Under the pieces are notes generated by a model that was not told the origin of the DNA, searched no databases, and saw only the letters and a program-made list of their open reading frames with translations. From contig NZ_CP134771.1 in NCBI RefSeq assembly GCF_031880315.1, positions 5,953,001-6,017,000 on the forward strand: a stretch of 64,000 nucleotides of DNA. The letters run 5' to 3'. The stretch is from Pseudomonas baltica. Lineage in GTDB: Bacteria > Pseudomonadota > Gammaproteobacteria > Pseudomonadales > Pseudomonadaceae. The number at the start of each line of letters is the position of its first letter. Within the stretch, counting starts at the first letter, position 1. A program made the translations under genes and the position numbers. This document shows, piece by piece, positions 8,119-17,473 of the stretch.

Positions 8119-8217
8119 TGGCGCGATTCGAGGTGGGTTTGGCGCGATTCTGGCGCGATTTGAAGAATCGCGCCAGTTTTTGGCGCGATTCATGGTGCGA
8201 TTATTGAAATCGCGCCA
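8119..8217. promoter_or_regulatory. Cluster of seven TGGCGCGATT elements at the fic promoter
   Basis: Direct copies of TGGCGCGATT lie at 8119-8128, 8140-8149, 8151-8160 and 8181-8190, with a one-base variant (TGGTGCGATT) at 8193-8202. Inverted copies lie at 8166-8175 and 8208-8217. All fall within 100 bases upstream of fic, and the inverted pairs can form hairpins. The arrangement suggests a multi-site operator, possibly for the winged helix of the Fic protein itself. Confidence 0.75.
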
Positions 8218-8396
8218 GATCCCTATCATCACCTCCTCAGTGCGACAGGTTTGCGGTTGGGCGCTAGCTGCCGGCCCTTTAGCGCATTACCACTTGTCTG
8301 TCGTGGTTCAAGATCCGCTCCGCACGCCGATAGCCTGATAGGGCATTTTGCCTGCCTGGCAGTGCCTGTATAAAAATGGCCGATAGGGGATCTTGT

Positions 8397-10022
8397 ATGC
8401 GCTTGAGAAATCTCAACCTCGCTCCACGTGCAGCGTTGTTCTTCACCTTGATCATTGCCTTGGTATTCGTCCTGGGTGGCGTTGCGGTGACCCAGATGGG
8501 TGAACTGCGGGACGCCGAAAATGATGTCGAAACCAACTGGATGGCCAGTGTTCGCCAAGGTGGCCTGATCAACGCCGGACTGTTGCGCATGCGCCTTGAA
8601 AGCCTGCGCGCCAGCAGCAGCACGGATGCCCAGGTACGCGACAAGACCTTGGCCGATATGGCCGGTTTTCGAGAGAAACTGCTGGATGCGGTCAAACAAT
8701 ACGAACCACTGGTCAGCGATGATCGTGAACGCGCTATCTATCTGTCGCTCAAGGATGGTCTCGAGAAATATACGCGCCAGCTGGACCTGCTCGAACCGTT
8801 GATCCGAACTGGCGACAGCACCCAGTCGCTGGCCTTCATCAACGCCAACATCAAGCCCCTGACCAATGACCTGGAAGGGGTGATCGGCAAGCTGATCGCC
8901 TACAACAACGACGGCGCTACCGCAGCGGGCAAGGAGGCCGCCAAGCTGTACAGCAACGGCCTGACTTTTGTCATCGGCCTGATCGCCGCGGTGGTGGTGC
9001 TGACCATCGGCCTGGCCGTGCTGCTGACCCGTAGCATCACCGCACCCATCACCGATGCGCTGTCGGTGGCAGAGCGCATCGCCGGCAGCGACCTGTCGCG
9101 TGAGGTGCTGGTGAGTGGCGGCGACGAAGCCGGGCGCCTGCTCAAAGCCCTGGCGCAGATGCAGGAAAACCTGCGCAACACCATCCTGCAGATCTCCGAA
9201 TCATCGACTCAGTTGGCCTCGGCTGCAGAAGAAATGACCGCCGTCACCGAAGAGTCGAGCCGTGGCATGGTCAGCCAGAACGACGAGGTCAACCAGGCCG
9301 CCACGGCGGTGACGCAAATGAGCGCGGCGGTCGACGAGGTCGCCCGCAACGCCGAGTCGGCCTCTGACGAATCGCAACGTACCCAGGGCTTCACCCAGAC
9401 CGGCCTGGCCCATGTGGCGCAGACCTTGAAGTCGATCCAGAGCCTGAGCGGCAACGTCGTCAATACCGGCGATCAGATCCAGGCGCTGTCGACGCGGGCG
9501 CAGAGCATCAACAAGGTGGTCGAGGTGATCCGCGCCATCGCCGAGCAGACCAACCTGCTCGCCCTCAACGCCGCGATCGAGGCAGCCAGGGCAGGGGAGC
9601 AGGGCCGTGGCTTTGCCGTGGTGGCCGATGAAGTCCGCGCCTTGGCCCATCGCACCCAGCAGTCGACCCAGGAAATCGAACAGATGATCAGCGGCATCCA
9701 GGCTGATTCCGAGCTGGCGGTGAATGCCATGAACATGAGCAAGACCCTGGCCACGCAGTCTCTGGACGTCGCTCAGGAAGCCAGCACCTCGCTGGACCAG
9801 ATCGCGGCGGCCATCGTGCGCATCAACGAACGCAACCTGTTGATCGCCACAGCGTCCGAAGAGCAGGCCCACGTGGCCCGCGAAGTCGACCGCAACCTGG
9901 TGAGTATTCGCGAACTGACCGTGCAGAGTTCCGCCGGCGCCAGCCAGACGGCAACCGCTTGCGGGGAGATGTCCAAGCTGGCGGTCAACCTTAATCGCCT
10001 GGTCAACCGCTTCGTGGTTTGA
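8397..10022 (+). CDS. Methyl-accepting chemotaxis protein
   Basis: A 541-residue chemoreceptor. The first membrane segment is at about residues 11-31, followed by a periplasmic helical domain of about 150 residues that resembles the four-helix-bundle type. The second membrane segment is at about 187-208, then a HAMP domain to about 262. The cytoplasmic coiled coil has the conserved signalling tip [19 protein letters not shown] at about residues 381-400. It should sense a small ligand and control the CheA kinase. There is no C-terminal CheR-tethering pentapeptide; the protein ends LVNRFVV. A TAGGGGA ribosome binding site before the ATG at 8397 favours this start over 8376. The ligand cannot be predicted. 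Confidence 0.93.
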   Translation: MRLRNLNLAPRAALFFTLIIALVFVLGGVAVTQMGELRDAENDVETNWMASVRQGGLINAGLLRMRLESLRASSSTDAQVRDKTLADMAGFREKLLDAVKQYEPLVSDDRERAIYLSLKDGLEKYTRQLDLLEPLIRTGDSTQSLAFINANIKPLTNDLEGVIGKLIAYNNDGATAAGKEAAKLYSNGLTFVIGLIAAVVVLTIGLAVLLTRSITAPITDALSVAERIAGSDLSREVLVSGGDEAGRLLKALAQMQENLRNTILQISESSTQLASAAEEMTAVTEESSRGMVSQNDEVNQAATAVTQMSAAVDEVARNAESASDESQRTQGFTQTGLAHVAQTLKSIQSLSGNVVNTGDQIQALSTRAQSINKVVEVIRAIAEQTNLLALNAAIEAARAGEQGRGFAVVADEVRALAHRTQQSTQEIEQMISGIQADSELAVNAMNMSKTLATQSLDVAQEASTSLDQIAAAIVRINERNLLIATASEEQAHVAREVDRNLVSIRELTVQSSAGASQTATACGEMSKLAVNLNRLVNRFVV

Positions 10023-10054
10023 GGCCATGGGTCCAGGTGCCGTACGCTGCTGAT

Positions 10055-10089
10055 ATCGACGCCCTTGAGCCCAGGGCGTCGATGTTTTT
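10055..10089 (+). terminator. Rho-independent terminator after the chemoreceptor gene
   Basis: A perfect 11-bp stem (ATCGACGCCCT at 10055-10065 with AGGGCGTCGAT at 10073-10083) has a 7-base loop and is followed by GTTTTT. Confidence 0.85.
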
Positions 10090-10159
10090 CATCAACGCTG
10101 TCCCCTTTTTTGCGCTCGGCTGTCACTGCAGGTAAGTGAATCCTGAAGAGAGCGCATCC

Positions 10160-12592
10160 ATGCCCGCACTGACCCGCCGTCGGCCCCGACTGGCGTCATC
10201 GATTTCCTGTCGCACCTTGTGCCTGAGCCTGTTGCTCGGCGGTGGCACCCTGAGCGCGTCAGTCGCCTCGCAACTGGCCGTTGCCGATAGCCGCACGTTC
10301 AACGTGCCCGCCGGTGATCTGGGCGTGGCTTTGACGCGCTTCGCTGGCGAGGCTGGGGTGAGCCTGTCGGTGGACCCGCAACTGGTCAGCGGTCGACGTA
10401 CGCCGGGGTTGTCCGGCAGCTACAGCGTCGAGGCCGGTTTCGCCAACCTGCTGCAGGGCAGTGGCCTGCAGTTGCAGGCGGTGGGCGCTTCGGCCTACAC
10501 CCTGGTGCCCGCACCCCTGGGTGCGAACGCGGTCGAGATCGCCCCGACCAGCATTCTTGGTGCAACCACTGGCGCGCCGGCCGATGACGGCGAGCGCTAC
10601 GCCGGCGGTCAGGTGGCCCGACGCGGTTCCCAAGGCTTGCTGGGTGGCCGCGACTTCATGGAGACGCCGTTCAGCATGACCACCTACACCAGCGAGACGG
10701 TCAAGAATCAACAGGCGCGCACCCTGGGCGACCTGATCGCCAGTGACCCCTCGGTGCGCGCCACCAACCCGGCGGGCGGGCGTTACGAACAGTTCACCAT
10801 TCGCGGCTTCAGCCTGTTCAACAGTGACGTCTCTTATAACGGCCTGTACGGCGTCCTGCCGACCTACACCATCGATATGGAAATGGCCGATCGGGTCGAC
10901 GTGCTCAAAGGCCCCAGCCAGTTGATCAATGGTATATCGCCGCGCGGCAGTGTCGGCGGCGGTATCAACGTGGTGCCCAAACGTGCCACCGACAAGCCCA
11001 TCACCGAGTTCACCGGCAGCTATGCCTCGGACAGTCAGGTCGGCGGGGCAGTGGACATCGGTCGGCGTTTCGGCGGTGAAAACCAGTTCGGCCTGCGCTT
11101 CAACGGCGTCAAGCAGTCCGGTGACACCGAGTGGGATCATCAAAGCGTCGACCGGCAGATGTATGTGCTGGGCCTGGACTTTCGCGGTGAGCGGCTGCGT
11201 CTGTCGACCGACATCGGCCACACCGAACGCGCCACTGATGCGCCTCAGGAGCGTGTGCAGATCGGTGCCAACGCCAAGGTCCCGGATGCCGACGATGTGC
11301 ACCGCAACTATGCGCAATCCTGGAGCCAGGCACGCACCAACGACACCTTCGGCACGCTCAATGGCGAGTTCGATGTCAACGATTCGGTGATGGTCTATGG
11401 CGGCGTGGGCGCGCGCAAAAGCAACCATGACTTTCTGCGTCATGCCGTGTCCGTCACCAACGATGCTGGGGATTTCAGCGTGCTGCCGCGCGACTTCACC
11501 CGTGACGAAAACGTGCGTACTGCCACGGCGGGCGTGCGCAACTGGTTCCACACCGGGCCCGTCAGCCATGAGGTCAACCTGGCCTTCAGCGACTTCTACA
11601 TGGATTTCACCAACGGTGGCGCGCGCTATGGCGCCTCGCCCAGCAACCTGTATGACCCCGTACAAACGCCCACGCCGATCAACGCCACCCGCCAGGACGA
11701 CAAGGTCTATACCGAGAACCGCTTCACGGGTGTGGCGCTGTCCGACACCTTGGGCTTCATCGACGATCGCGTGCTGCTGACCCTGGGCGGTCGCTGGCAG
11801 CGGGTCAAGGTCGACGACTGGACCAACGGCATCAAGGGTGCCACGGCCTATGACGAAGAGAAGCTCTCGCCCTCGGGTGGCCTGCTGTTCAAGGCCACCG
11901 AGCGGCTGTCGCTGTACGCCAACTACATGGAAGGCCTGAGCCAGGGCAAGATCGCGCCGTCGACCTCGATCAACGAGGACGAGATCTTCGCGCCGTTCAT
12001 CAGCCGCCAGATCGAGGTCGGCGCCAAGTACGATCTGGGCGCCTTCGCCCTGACCGCCGCAGCGTTCCGCATCCGCCAGCCGGCCTATGAGACCAACACC
12101 ACCTCACGGCGCTTCGGGCCCAATGGCAAGCGCGAGAACAAGGGCGTGGAGCTGAGCCTCTTCGGCGAGCCGCTCGAGGGCGTGCGCTTGCTCGGTGGGG
12201 TGATGTACATCGACAGCAAGCTGACCCACACCACCAATGGCAGCTACGACGGCAATCGCGCCCCGGCCACGCCCGAGTACAACATCAACCTGGGCGCGGA
12301 GTGGGACGTGCCCGTCGTCTCCGGCCTGACCCTGACTGGGCGCGGTATCTATTCCAGTTCACAGTATCTGGATCAGGCCAACACCAAGGAGATCGAGGCC
12401 TGGCGCCGCTTCGACGTGGGCGCGCGGTACGCCTTCAAGGTCGACGGCAAGGACGTGACCCTGCGCGGCAGCGTCGAGAATGTGATGGATGCGCGCTACT
12501 GGTCTTCGGCGGGCGCCTCCGACGACAGCGAGCCCGGGCTCACGCTATCGACGCCGCGCACCTATCTGCTGTCGGCTACGCTTGGGTTTTGA
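10160..12592 (+). CDS. TonB-dependent siderophore receptor with N-terminal signalling (STN) domain
   Basis: An 810-residue outer-membrane receptor. After a signal peptide (about residues 1-43) comes an STN domain of about 70 residues beginning RTFNVPAGDLGVALTRFAGE, then a plug domain (TIRGFSLFNSD, DRVDVLKGPS) and a 22-strand barrel ending in the terminal aromatic residue of ATLGF. STN domains in FpvA/FecA-type receptors pass the substrate signal to an inner-membrane anti-sigma factor. No such sigma/anti-sigma pair is adjacent here. The plug and overall length fit ferri-siderophore receptors. The ATG at 10160 follows GAAGAGAG and gives a normal signal peptide. The substrate is not predictable. 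Confidence 0.92.
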   Translation: MPALTRRRPRLASSISCRTLCLSLLLGGGTLSASVASQLAVADSRTFNVPAGDLGVALTRFAGEAGVSLSVDPQLVSGRRTPGLSGSYSVEAGFANLLQGSGLQLQAVGASAYTLVPAPLGANAVEIAPTSILGATTGAPADDGERYAGGQVARRGSQGLLGGRDFMETPFSMTTYTSETVKNQQARTLGDLIASDPSVRATNPAGGRYEQFTIRGFSLFNSDVSYNGLYGVLPTYTIDMEMADRVDVLKGPSQLINGISPRGSVGGGINVVPKRATDKPITEFTGSYASDSQVGGAVDIGRRFGGENQFGLRFNGVKQSGDTEWDHQSVDRQMYVLGLDFRGERLRLSTDIGHTERATDAPQERVQIGANAKVPDADDVHRNYAQSWSQARTNDTFGTLNGEFDVNDSVMVYGGVGARKSNHDFLRHAVSVTNDAGDFSVLPRDFTRDENVRTATAGVRNWFHTGPVSHEVNLAFSDFYMDFTNGGARYGASPSNLYDPVQTPTPINATRQDDKVYTENRFTGVALSDTLGFIDDRVLLTLGGRWQRVKVDDWTNGIKGATAYDEEKLSPSGGLLFKATERLSLYANYMEGLSQGKIAPSTSINEDEIFAPFISRQIEVGAKYDLGAFALTAAAFRIRQPAYETNTTSRRFGPNGKRENKGVELSLFGEPLEGVRLLGGVMYIDSKLTHTTNGSYDGNRAPATPEYNINLGAEWDVPVVSGLTLTGRGIYSSSQYLDQANTKEIEAWRRFDVGARYAFKVDGKDVTLRGSVENVMDARYWSSAGASDDSEPGLTLSTPRTYLLSATLGF

Positions 12593-12599
12593 AGCAGCT

Positions 12600-12692
12600 T
12601 TGAAGCAGCTGCAAGCTACAAGCTACAAGCCCGAAGCTCATAGCCAACGACCTACCGCTTGCAGCTTGCAGCTTGCAGCTTAAAACTTGCAG
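12600..12692. repeat. Tandem and inverted GCTTGCAGCTT repeat
   Basis: The unit CAAGCTACAAGCTACAAGC on the left and TTGCAGCTTGCAGCTTGCAG on the right are made of 7-bp units (CAAGCTA / TTGCAGC) in opposite orientation. They can fold as a large hairpin just beyond the receptor stop codon, possibly helping termination. Confidence 0.7.
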
Positions 12693-12758
12693 CTTTTTCG
12701 CCCGAGGGAAGGCACAATTCGCATCCTTTTTTTTGCTGGCCATGCCGGGGGTCTCGAA

Positions 12759-13856
12759 ATGATCAAGACGCCGTACTACCTCATCGACAAACAGAAGCTG
12801 CTGGGCAACATGCAGAAGATCGCCTACGTGCGCGAGCACTCCGGCGCCAAGGCGCTGCTGGCGCTCAAGTGCTTCGCCACCTGGTCGGTGTTCGACCTGA
12901 TGCAGGAGTACATGGACGGTACTACGTCGTCGTCGCTGTACGAGCTCAAGCTCGGCCGCGAGAAGTTCGTCGGCGAGACCCACGCCTACAGCGTCGCTTG
13001 GGCCGATGACGAGATCGAAGAGATGCTCGCCAACTGCGACAAGATCATCTTCAACTCCATCGGCCAGCTGCAGCGTTTCGCCGAGGCGTCCGAGGGCAAG
13101 GTGCGCGGCTTGCGCGTCAACCCGCAGGTGAGCAGCTCCGATTACCTGCTGGCCGATCCGGCGCGGCCGTTCAGCCGCCTGGGCGAATGGGACCCGGTCA
13201 AGGTCGAAGCGGTCATCGAGCAGATCTCCGGCTTCATGTTCCACAACAACTGCGAGAACGGTGATTTCGGCCTGTTCGACCAGATGCTCAGCACCATCGA
13301 GGACCGCTTCGGCCACCTGTTGCACAAGGTCGAGTGGGTCAGCCTGGGCGGCGGTATTCATTTCACGGGCGAGGGCTATGCACTGGATGCCTTTTGCGCG
13401 CGCCTCAAGGCCTTCTCCCAGAAATACGGCGTGCAGGTGTATCTGGAGCCGGGCGAAGCCGCCATCACCCAGAGCGCTTCGTTGGAAGTCACCGTGCTCG
13501 ATACCCTCTACAACGGCAAGCACCTCGCCGTTGTGGACAGCTCCATCGAAGCACACATGCTCGATCTGCTGATCTACCGCCTCAACGCCAAGCTCGCGCC
13601 AAGCGAGGGTGAACACACCTTCATGGTGTGCGGCAAGTCGTGCCTGGCCGGCGATATCTTCGGTGAATATCAATTCCCGGCGCCGTTGCAGATTGGCGAT
13701 CGCCTGTCGTTCGTCGACGCGGCAGGCTACACCATGGTCAAGAAGAACTGGTTCAACGGCCTGAAGATGCCGTCCATCGTAGTGAAACAACTCGATGGTA
13801 CAGTCGAAGTCGTACGTGAGTTTGGTTTTGCAGACTATCTGTCCAGCCTTTCCTGA
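12759..13856 (+). CDS. nspC: Carboxynorspermidine/carboxyspermidine decarboxylase
   Basis: A 365-residue PLP enzyme of the fold-III (alanine racemase/ornithine decarboxylase) type. The PLP-lysine is K37 in ALLALKCFATW, and the substrate Cys is in the MVCGKSCLAGD motif near residues 289-299. It removes CO2 from carboxyspermidine or carboxynorspermidine to give the triamine, the last step of the S-adenosylmethionine-independent polyamine route in the cytoplasm. The dehydrogenase for the previous step follows 28 bases downstream, confirming the assignment. The frame is open from 12687, but family alignment begins at MIKTPYYLIDKQKL. No 2,4-diaminobutyrate enzymes are linked, so carboxyspermidine from putrescine is the likelier substrate. 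Confidence 0.92.
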   Translation: MIKTPYYLIDKQKLLGNMQKIAYVREHSGAKALLALKCFATWSVFDLMQEYMDGTTSSSLYELKLGREKFVGETHAYSVAWADDEIEEMLANCDKIIFNSIGQLQRFAEASEGKVRGLRVNPQVSSSDYLLADPARPFSRLGEWDPVKVEAVIEQISGFMFHNNCENGDFGLFDQMLSTIEDRFGHLLHKVEWVSLGGGIHFTGEGYALDAFCARLKAFSQKYGVQVYLEPGEAAITQSASLEVTVLDTLYNGKHLAVVDSSIEAHMLDLLIYRLNAKLAPSEGEHTFMVCGKSCLAGDIFGEYQFPAPLQIGDRLSFVDAAGYTMVKKNWFNGLKMPSIVVKQLDGTVEVVREFGFADYLSSLS

Positions 13857-13884
13857 GCTGGCAGCCTGAGGAGAAGTAAAGAAA

Positions 13885-15120
13885 TTGAAGAAGAACGTTC
13901 TTATCATTGGTGCAGGAGGTGTCGCCAAGGTGGTGGCCCACAAGTGCGCGCAGCACAACGACGAGCTCGGTCGTATTGCTATCGCGTCGCGCAACATCTC
14001 CAAGTGCCAGGCCATCATCGACAGCGTCAAGGCCAAGGGCAGCCTCAAGCAGCCGGCCGATATCAAGGCTTTCGCGCTCAATGCGCTGGATGTCGAAGCG
14101 ACCAAGGCGTTGATCCGCGAGACCGAATCGCAGATCGTCATCAACGTCGGCTCCGCCTTCCTCAACATGTCGGTGCTGCGTGCCTGCATCGATAGCGGCG
14201 TCGCCTATCTCGACACCGCCATCCACGAAGAACCGGGCAAGGTCTGCGAAACGCCGCCCTGGTACGGCAACTACGAGTGGAATCACCTCGAAGAGTGCCA
14301 GCGCAAGAACATCACCGCCATCCTCGGCGTGGGCTTCGACCCGGGTGTGGTCAATGCCTATGCGGCGTTGGCGCAACAACAGTATTTCGACCGCATTGAT
14401 TCGATCGATATCCTCGACGTCAATGCTGGCTCCCATGGCAAATATTTCGCCACCAATTTCGACCCGGAAATCAACTTCCGCGAGTTCACCGGACAGGTGT
14501 GGAGCTGGCAGAACAGCCAGTGGACCAGCAACACCATGTTCGAAGTCAAACGTACCGACGACCTGCCGGTGGTCGGTGCGCAGAACCTCTATCTCACCGG
14601 TCACGACGAAGTGCACTCGTTGTCGAAAAATCTCGACGTGCCCAACGTGCGTTTCTGGATGAGTTTCGGCGAGCACTACATCAATGTGTTCACCGTCTTG
14701 AAAAACCTCGGGCTGCTGTCCGAGCAGCCGGTCACCACCGCTGAAGGCCTGCAGGTCGTGCCGCTGAAAGTGGTCAAGGCCGTGCTGCCCGATCCGTCGT
14801 CGCTGGCGCCGGGCTATACCGGCAAGACCTGCATCGGTGACCTGGTCAAGGGCACCAAGGATGGGCAGCCGCGCGAGGTGTTCATCTACAACGTCGCGGA
14901 TCATGAAGAGGCCTTCGACGAGACCGACAGCCAGGGCATTTCCTACACTGCGGGCGTGCCGCCCGTGGCCGCAGCCTTGCTGGTCGCCCGTGGCGAGTGG
15001 GATGTGCAGCGCATGGTCAACGTCGAGGAACTGCCGGCCGAGCCGTTCCTCAAGGCGCTGGACGTGATGGGCCTGCCGACCCGCATCAAGGACGAACACG
15101 GCGATCGCCCGTGGAATTGA
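13885..15120 (+). CDS. Carboxynorspermidine/carboxyspermidine dehydrogenase (saccharopine dehydrogenase family)
   Basis: A 411-residue oxidoreductase. The N-terminus holds a Rossmann NAD(P) motif (NVLIIGAGGVAKVVAHK), and the rest follows the saccharopine-dehydrogenase-like fold, with GVGFDPGVVNAYAALAQ near residues 150-166. The enzyme joins a diamine with aspartate semialdehyde and reduces the product to carboxy(nor)spermidine, feeding the decarboxylase encoded just upstream. The start appears to be a TTG at 13885, preceded by GAGGAGAAGTAA; no ATG or GTG gives an intact Rossmann fold. A strong terminator follows the gene, so the two genes form a compact operon. Confidence 0.9.
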   Translation: MKKNVLIIGAGGVAKVVAHKCAQHNDELGRIAIASRNISKCQAIIDSVKAKGSLKQPADIKAFALNALDVEATKALIRETESQIVINVGSAFLNMSVLRACIDSGVAYLDTAIHEEPGKVCETPPWYGNYEWNHLEECQRKNITAILGVGFDPGVVNAYAALAQQQYFDRIDSIDILDVNAGSHGKYFATNFDPEINFREFTGQVWSWQNSQWTSNTMFEVKRTDDLPVVGAQNLYLTGHDEVHSLSKNLDVPNVRFWMSFGEHYINVFTVLKNLGLLSEQPVTTAEGLQVVPLKVVKAVLPDPSSLAPGYTGKTCIGDLVKGTKDGQPREVFIYNVADHEEAFDETDSQGISYTAGVPPVAAALLVARGEWDVQRMVNVEELPAEPFLKALDVMGLPTRIKDEHGDRPWN

Positions 15121-15138
15121 TTCGTTGCTGATGTAGAC

Positions 15139-15170
15139 AAGGTGCGCCATGACCGGCGCACCTTTTTTTT
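15139..15170 (+). terminator. Rho-independent terminator of the polyamine operon
   Basis: AAGGTGCGCC and GGCGCACCTT pair across a short ATGACC loop and are followed by a run of T. It lies 20 bases past the dehydrogenase stop codon. Confidence 0.92.
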
Positions 15171-15200
15171 GCGCGCTATTTGCGTCGCTTCTCAAGCTCC

Positions 15201-15265
15201 CTTTGCGGGCAAGCTGTGTTCCCACAGTTCACTGTGTGAGAGCAAAGCCTGCTCGCGAAGGGGCC
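15201..15265. repeat. REP pair
   Basis: Two inverted REP-like blocks: TTGCGGGCAAGCTGTGTTCC and TGAGAGCAAAGCCTGCTCGC, separated by ACAGTTCACTGTGT. They lie between the convergent polyamine and GST genes. Confidence 0.75.
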
Positions 15266-15280
15266 AGCGGGTTCAGCCGA

Positions 15281-15919
15281 CTATTTAGAGTAACTGTACT
15301 CGCCGCCTTGTTCGATGGCCTTCTTGTACGCCGGGCGCGCCTGGAAGCGCTCGACCCAGGCGGTGAGGTTGGGGTAGGGCGCGAGCAGGCCTTGGGCTTT
15401 GGCGATTTCGCCGATAAAGCTCATCTGAATGTCGGCGCCGCTGAACTCTTCGCCCACCAGATACGGGGTCAGGCCCAAGGCGGTGTCGAGGTAACCAAGG
15501 TAGTTGGCCAGTTCCGAGTGGATGCGCGGATGCAGCGGCGCACCTGCCTCACCGAGGCGGCCCACGTACAGGTTGAGCATCAACGGCAGCATGGCCGAGC
15601 CCTCGGCGAAGTGCAGCCACTGCACGTATTCGTCGTAGGTGGCGGTGGCCGGATCGGGCTGCAAGCGGCCGTCACCGTGGCGGCGGATCAGGTAATCGAT
15701 GATCGCGGCAGACTCGATCAAGGTGTGCGGCCCATCCTCGATCACCGGCGACTTGCCGAGCGGGTTGATCGCCTTGAGTTCGGGCGGTGCCAGATTGGTT
15801 TTCGCATCGCGTTGATAGCGTTTGATCTCGTAAGGCAGGCCGAGCTCTTCGAGCAGCCAGAGGATACGTTGCGAGCGCGAGTTGTTGAGGTGGTGGACGA
15901 TGATCTTGCCAGTAGTCAT
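15281..15919 (-). CDS. Glutathione S-transferase
   Basis: A 212-residue GST. The N-terminal thioredoxin-like domain starts KIIVHHLNNSRSQRILWLLE, with the family's cis-Pro/GSH-binding segment at LGKSPVIED and the IES motif (LIESAAIIDYL). The C-terminal helical domain ends near RFQARPAYKKAIEQ. Cytosolic GSTs conjugate glutathione to electrophiles or reduce peroxides. The SRSQR segment places it in a bacterial beta/theta-like group that uses Ser rather than Tyr. A CTGGAG ribosome binding site precedes the ATG at 15919. It is a single gene; the natural substrate is unknown. Confidence 0.9.
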   Translation of the reverse strand: MTTGKIIVHHLNNSRSQRILWLLEELGLPYEIKRYQRDAKTNLAPPELKAINPLGKSPVIEDGPHTLIESAAIIDYLIRRHGDGRLQPDPATATYDEYVQWLHFAEGSAMLPLMLNLYVGRLGEAGAPLHPRIHSELANYLGYLDTALGLTPYLVGEEFSGADIQMSFIGEIAKAQGLLAPYPNLTAWVERFQARPAYKKAIEQGGEYSYSK

Positions 15920-16156
15920 GTGAATCTCCAGGGCGGTGTGTATCTACAGACTGCCATGCGGCGCTGAAGTGCTATCCAAACCATGAGCGTCGGCCTCCCG
16001 CTACGTCATTACGGTAGACGCGTCGTCGCGCTTTTCCTTATTATTGCCCGCCTGTTTTATGCGGACTCTTAATAACTTTCGCGTCTAAGCTTAGTGCTGT
16101 TTTAGCGCGGCACTAGGCCCCGCTGCCCGCGATCACTGTTTTCTGCCGAGACCCCT

Positions 16157-17473
16157 ATGAGCCAAACACTTTCCCAGATGCGCCTGGGCCTGTTCATTCA
16201 AGCTGCCGGTCACCATTTCAGCGGCTGGCGCTACCCCGGCGCGCAAAGCGGCAGCGAGAATTTCAAGCTGATCCGGCAACTGACCGAGGCCGCCGAGCGT
16301 GCCTGCCTGGACATGGTGTTCTTCGGCGACAAGCTGGTCACTACGGCTCAGGAGCACCCCTCGATGATCGTGCGCTTCGAGCCGCTGACCCTGCTCGGCG
16401 CACTGGCGTCGGTTACCGAGCGCATCGGCCTGGCAGCGACGGCCTCGACCACCTACGGCGAGCCCTACAGCGTGGCGCGCCAGTTCGGCACCCTTGATCA
16501 CATCTCCGAGGGGCGTGTGGCCTGGAACGTGGTGACCACCGGCTACGACAGCGCCGAAAACTTCACCCGCGCCACCCATCCGGATCACGCGCAGCGGTAT
16601 GCCGTGGCCGAGGAGTTCGTCGACGTGGTGCGCGGCCTGTGGGACAGCTTCGAAGACGGCGCCTATGTCCGTGATGCCAAGACTGGCGTGTACCTCGATG
16701 CGCAAAAGATGCACCGCCTCGACCACAAGGGCGAGTACTTCGACATCGCCGGGCCGCTGAACCTGACGCGCAGCCCGCAAGGCCATCCGGTGTTGATCCA
16801 GGCCGGTTCATCGGGGCCGGGCATGGGCCTGGCGGCGCGGGTCGCGGAGGTGGTGTTCACTGCCCAGCAGGATCTGGCAGGGGCGCAGCAATTTTATGCG
16901 GATCTCAAGCGCCAGGTGGTCGCCCATGGTCGCGATCCGCAGCACTGCCTGGTAATGCCGGGCATCATGCCGATCATCGGCGCGACCCAGGCCGACGCGC
17001 AGGCGCGCTTCGAGCAGCTGCAGCAATGGACGGATCTGGACGCCGCCCTGCTGCTGGTCAGCGATCGGCTGGGGCAGGATCTCAGCGGTTTCGACCTCGA
17101 TCAGCCGCTGCCCGACCTGCCTCTGCCCCAGAACATGCGCAGCCGCGCCAAGCTGTTGCTGGACATAAGCCACCGTGATGGGCTGACCCTGCGGCAGATC
17201 TGCTATCTGGCTGGCGGCGCCCGTGGCCACAAGATGGTGATCGGCACCCCGGCTCAGGTGGCCGACGAGATGATTGCCTGGTTCGAAGGCGAGGCCGCTG
17301 ACGGCTTCAACCTGATGCCGTCGCATTTCCCCGAGGGCTTGCAGCTGTTCATTGATGGCGTGTTGCCGATTCTGCGTCAGCGCGGGTTGTTCCGCGAGCG
17401 GTACGAGGGCCGGACCTTGCGCGATCACCTGGGGTTGCCGCGCCCGGCGCATCGGTTCGCTGCCGCGCATTGA
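16157..17473 (+). CDS. Flavin-dependent monooxygenase, NtaA/SnaA/DszA family
   Basis: A 438-residue LLM-class enzyme starting MSQTLSQMRLGLFIQAAGHH. Family features include the early FGDKLVTT segment, RVAWNVVTTGYDSAENF near residues 120-136, and HRLDHKGEYFDIAGPLNLTRSPQGHP near 190-215, the hallmark of the NtaA/DszA/SnaA group. These enzymes use reduced FMN supplied by a partner reductase to oxidise sulfonates, sulfones, chelators or similar compounds. No flavin reductase or sulfonate transporter is adjacent, so the substrate is open. Length is normal. It converges on the kinase gene with no gap. Confidence 0.9.
   Translation: MSQTLSQMRLGLFIQAAGHHFSGWRYPGAQSGSENFKLIRQLTEAAERACLDMVFFGDKLVTTAQEHPSMIVRFEPLTLLGALASVTERIGLAATASTTYGEPYSVARQFGTLDHISEGRVAWNVVTTGYDSAENFTRATHPDHAQRYAVAEEFVDVVRGLWDSFEDGAYVRDAKTGVYLDAQKMHRLDHKGEYFDIAGPLNLTRSPQGHPVLIQAGSSGPGMGLAARVAEVVFTAQQDLAGAQQFYADLKRQVVAHGRDPQHCLVMPGIMPIIGATQADAQARFEQLQQWTDLDAALLLVSDRLGQDLSGFDLDQPLPDLPLPQNMRSRAKLLLDISHRDGLTLRQICYLAGGARGHKMVIGTPAQVADEMIAWFEGEAADGFNLMPSHFPEGLQLFIDGVLPILRQRGLFRERYEGRTLRDHLGLPRPAHRFAAAH

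Noticed and set aside
8119..8217. CRISPR array
   Set aside because: The repeated unit is only 10 bp, spacers are irregular and very short, and copies occur in both orientations; it fits an operator array better.
7978..8232. 84-codon frame running through the TGGCGCGATT cluster
   Set aside because: Its N-terminal half is only a translation of the repeated DNA element, and it overlaps fic out of frame.
12576..14189. 537-codon minus-strand frame over the receptor end and nspC
   Set aside because: It crosses a repeat and two genes and matches no family; caused by scarcity of stop codons at high GC.
13753..15225. 490-codon minus-strand frame over the polyamine dehydrogenase gene
   Set aside because: A shadow of a GC-rich gene. 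The plus-strand protein has a Rossmann motif and family match; the antisense translation has none.
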